This document shows, piece after piece, positions 62,485 to 64,000 of a stretch of 64,000 nt of DNA. Each line of letters begins with the position of its first letter. The stretch's first letter is position 1. The notes beneath the pieces were generated by a model. The model had not been told where the DNA came from, did no database searches, and was given only the letters and a program-made list of their open reading frames with translations. The position numbers and the translations under genes were made by a program. This DNA is from Chryseobacterium sp. JV274 (GTDB lineage Bacteria; Bacteroidota; Bacteroidia; Flavobacteriales; Weeksellaceae): contig NZ_LR824569.1 of assembly GCF_903969135.1 (NCBI RefSeq), positions 620,001-684,000 of the forward strand. Reading direction: 5' to 3'.

Positions 62485-63738
62485 CTATTTTAAATTGTTC
62501 AAAGCACTTTCCAGTTTTGGAAGCATTACTTTGATCTCATCTGTAGCCAATCCTCCTACAGAAGCACGGAACCAAGGTTCAGATTTGTCTTCTCCGAAGG
62601 CTGAGAATGGTACTAAAGCCACCCCTGCTTCATTGATCAGGTAAAATACCAGGTCTGAAGAGTTTTCAATGATTCCTCCATCGGGTTTTGTTTTTCCGAT
62701 ATAGTTTAACTTAATCGTAAGATAAAGAGCTCCCATGGGTTCGATACTGTCTACTGAAAGTCCTTTTCCTTTTAAATCCTGAACTCCGTTGTGAAGAACT
62801 TTTAAACTTTCTTCAAGTTTACCTTTAAAATCCTCAACAAAAGTATCTACATTCTCTGGGTTTGCATAGAATTTAGCCGTAGCTTCCTGCTCTGGTTTTG
62901 GTGCCCATGCTCCAACGTGAGTAAGAAGTGCTTTCATTTTATCAAGAATATGAGCAGGCCCGAATCCCCATCCTACACGTACTCCTGTTGCTGCAAGGCA
63001 TTTGGAAATACCATCGATGTAGATTGTATAGTCTTTCATTTCAGGGAAAAGAGAAACAGGATCTACATGCTCAGCGCCAAAAGTAAGACAAGAATAGATC
63101 TGGTCATACATTAAGTATAACGGTTTTTCGTCTGCCCCTCTTTTTTTGTTTTCAGCGATGACCAATTCACAGATTTCTGAAAGCTGCTCTTTTGTAAACA
63201 TTGTTCCTGTAGGGTTCAATGGTGAGCAAAGTGCTAATAATACAGCTCCATCCAGATGAGGTCTTAGATCATCTGCTGTCGGAAGAAAGTTAGTTTCAGG
63301 TTTTGTTTTTACTTCTACAGCATTGGCAGAAGTAAGATAAGCATAGTGATTGTTGTTCCATGATGGTGTAGGATAAACTACTTTATCTCCTTCGTCTACA
63401 ATTGTTTTGTATACCGCATAAATCAAAGGTCTTGATCCTGCCGTAATCAAAATATCTTCTGGAGAATAGTCCAGGTTCCATCTTTTTTTAAGGTCTTTGG
63501 AAACTTCTTTTCTTAAAGATAAAAGTCCATTTGCAGGCGGATAATTCGTCAGATTATTCTGATATGCTTTCTGAATCTCTTCCTTCAGCAATGCCGGAAT
63601 AGGATAGATATTAGAATTCAGATCACCAATAGTAAGATTGGCAATTTCTGCTCCCTTTGCTTTTAGATCATTTACTTCGTTACCAATTTTTACAATTTCA
63701 GAACCGATCAGGTTCGCTGCTAATTTTGAAACTTTCAC
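62485..63738 (-). CDS. Class I/II pyridoxal phosphate-dependent aminotransferase
   Basis: 417 residues, fold type I. Marks in order: AEIANLTIGDLNSN, ITAGSRPLIYAVYKT (PLP phosphate), N175 in SPLNPTG, Y211-D-Q and K246 (Schiff-base lysine) in DGISKCLAATGVRVGW, and the C-terminal Arg in PWFRASVGG for the substrate carboxylate. It transfers an amino group between an amino acid and a 2-oxo acid; aspartate or aromatic specificity cannot be decided. It follows the truncated right-edge gene by 22 bp on the same strand, so they probably share a transcript. Confidence 0.93.
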   Translation of the reverse strand: MKVSKLAANLIGSEIVKIGNEVNDLKAKGAEIANLTIGDLNSNIYPIPALLKEEIQKAYQNNLTNYPPANGLLSLRKEVSKDLKKRWNLDYSPEDILITAGSRPLIYAVYKTIVDEGDKVVYPTPSWNNNHYAYLTSANAVEVKTKPETNFLPTADDLRPHLDGAVLLALCSPLNPTGTMFTKEQLSEICELVIAENKKRGADEKPLYLMYDQIYSCLTFGAEHVDPVSLFPEMKDYTIYIDGISKCLAATGVRVGWGFGPAHILDKMKALLTHVGAWAPKPEQEATAKFYANPENVDTFVEDFKGKLEESLKVLHNGVQDLKGKGLSVDSIEPMGALYLTIKLNYIGKTKPDGGIIENSSDLVFYLINEAGVALVPFSAFGEDKSEPWFRASVGGLATDEIKVMLPKLESALNNLK

Positions 63739-63760
63739 TTTTTCTTATTTTAAATTTATA

Positions 63761-64000
63761 TTATCGTTCTCCATTGATCTTTTCATCTATTTGATCTACC
63801 GGCGTTTGCGCATCAAAAAGAGTAATTATTTCTTTTGCTTTTTTTGCCGTATTGGAATTCGGATATTTTTTAATAATCCTGTTGAATTCCGCTCTGTTTT
63901 CATCGTTTAGTTTTCCTGTTCCTTTGTCCTGATCTCTTTCGTAAGTGGGTGTATTATCCATTCCCAAAAGATAATCAGACAAATATATTTTATAATCCTG
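63761..64000 (-). CDS. C-terminal part of a TPR-like protein (5' end cut by window)
   Basis: The frame runs without a stop from the window edge (QDYKIYLSDYLLGMDNTP) to a TAA at 63761, giving 79 visible residues. The end, RAEFNRIIKKYPNSNTAKKAKEIITLFDAQTPVDQIDEKINGER, looks like a tetratricopeptide unit as in BamD/YbgF-type proteins, but the domain is incomplete. A TTG at 63982 is in frame, but the open frame upstream of it makes a truncated gene more likely than a small one. It is first in the transcript with the aminotransferase gene. Confidence 0.65.
   Translation of the reverse strand, partial: QDYKIYLSDYLLGMDNTPTYERDQDKGTGKLNDENRAEFNRIIKKYPNSNTAKKAKEIITLFDAQTPVDQIDEKINGER

Overview
The window looks like chromosomal DNA of a Flavobacteriia member, most likely Chryseobacterium or a close relative. 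This is inferred from several things seen in the sequence. It is AT-rich. Many starts are preceded by the Bacteroidota -7 element TAnnTTTG, with no clear Shine-Dalgarno. Secreted proteins begin with the VGINT-type N-terminus common in Chryseobacterium. A capnine (sulfonolipid) gene pair is present, atpD-atpC stand apart from other ATP synthase genes, and the epsilon subunit is short. No rRNA, tRNA or CRISPR was seen.

Layout. 0-5.3 kb: the 5' part of a secreted protein gene, a lipoprotein, a GNAT acetyltransferase, an FAD monooxygenase and an S9 peptidase. 5.3-10.4 kb: a five-gene copper or heavy-metal operon on the minus strand (HYC_CC_PP protein, DUF3347, large multicopper oxidase, DUF3347 lipoprotein, haem-binding protein). 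Its promoter has two identical 13-bp direct repeats 21 bp apart in place of a -33 box. 10.5-19.7 kb: a TonB-dependent receptor, kdsA, DUF1697, and two GT-C type membrane glycosyltransferases, one with DUF2723. 19.8-23.2 kb: a probable cysteate synthase and cysteate fatty-acyl transferase for capnine lipids, then an EamA exporter. 23.3-25.7 kb: a dinucleotide-binding oxidoreductase and poorly known genes. 25.8-30.8 kb: a tightly coupled operon of a PIG-L deacetylase, a 34-residue membrane protein too short for routine calling, a sodium:solute symporter and a DUF2911 protein.

31-41.4 kb is a regulatory and accessory stretch. A 152-bp MITE-like element sits beside a broken copy of the ceramidase-like gene at 47 kb. 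Three membrane-anchored AraC regulators are clustered here, and two of them each precede a beta-lactamase-fold hydrolase. Both hydrolase promoters carry a 22-bp dyad exactly 21 bp upstream of the -7-like element; this is the clearest undescribed regulatory signal in the window.

41.5-46 kb looks like an acquired island: an unknown gene, a perfect 22-bp palindrome, a small HTH regulator, a trypsin-like protease and a DUF6119/TIGR04141-like protein lying between two copies of a hairpin repeat. A third, partial repeat copy and an OmpA tail remnant lie further right.

46-64 kb returns to mostly core functions: an esterase, the ceramidase-like protein, a Crp/Fnr regulator, a B12-type radical SAM protein with CX4CX2C cysteine spacing, atpDC, ribF, a YjbR protein, glutathione peroxidase, kdsB, a PAP2 phosphatase, a class I/II aminotransferase and the 3' end of a gene cut by the window edge.
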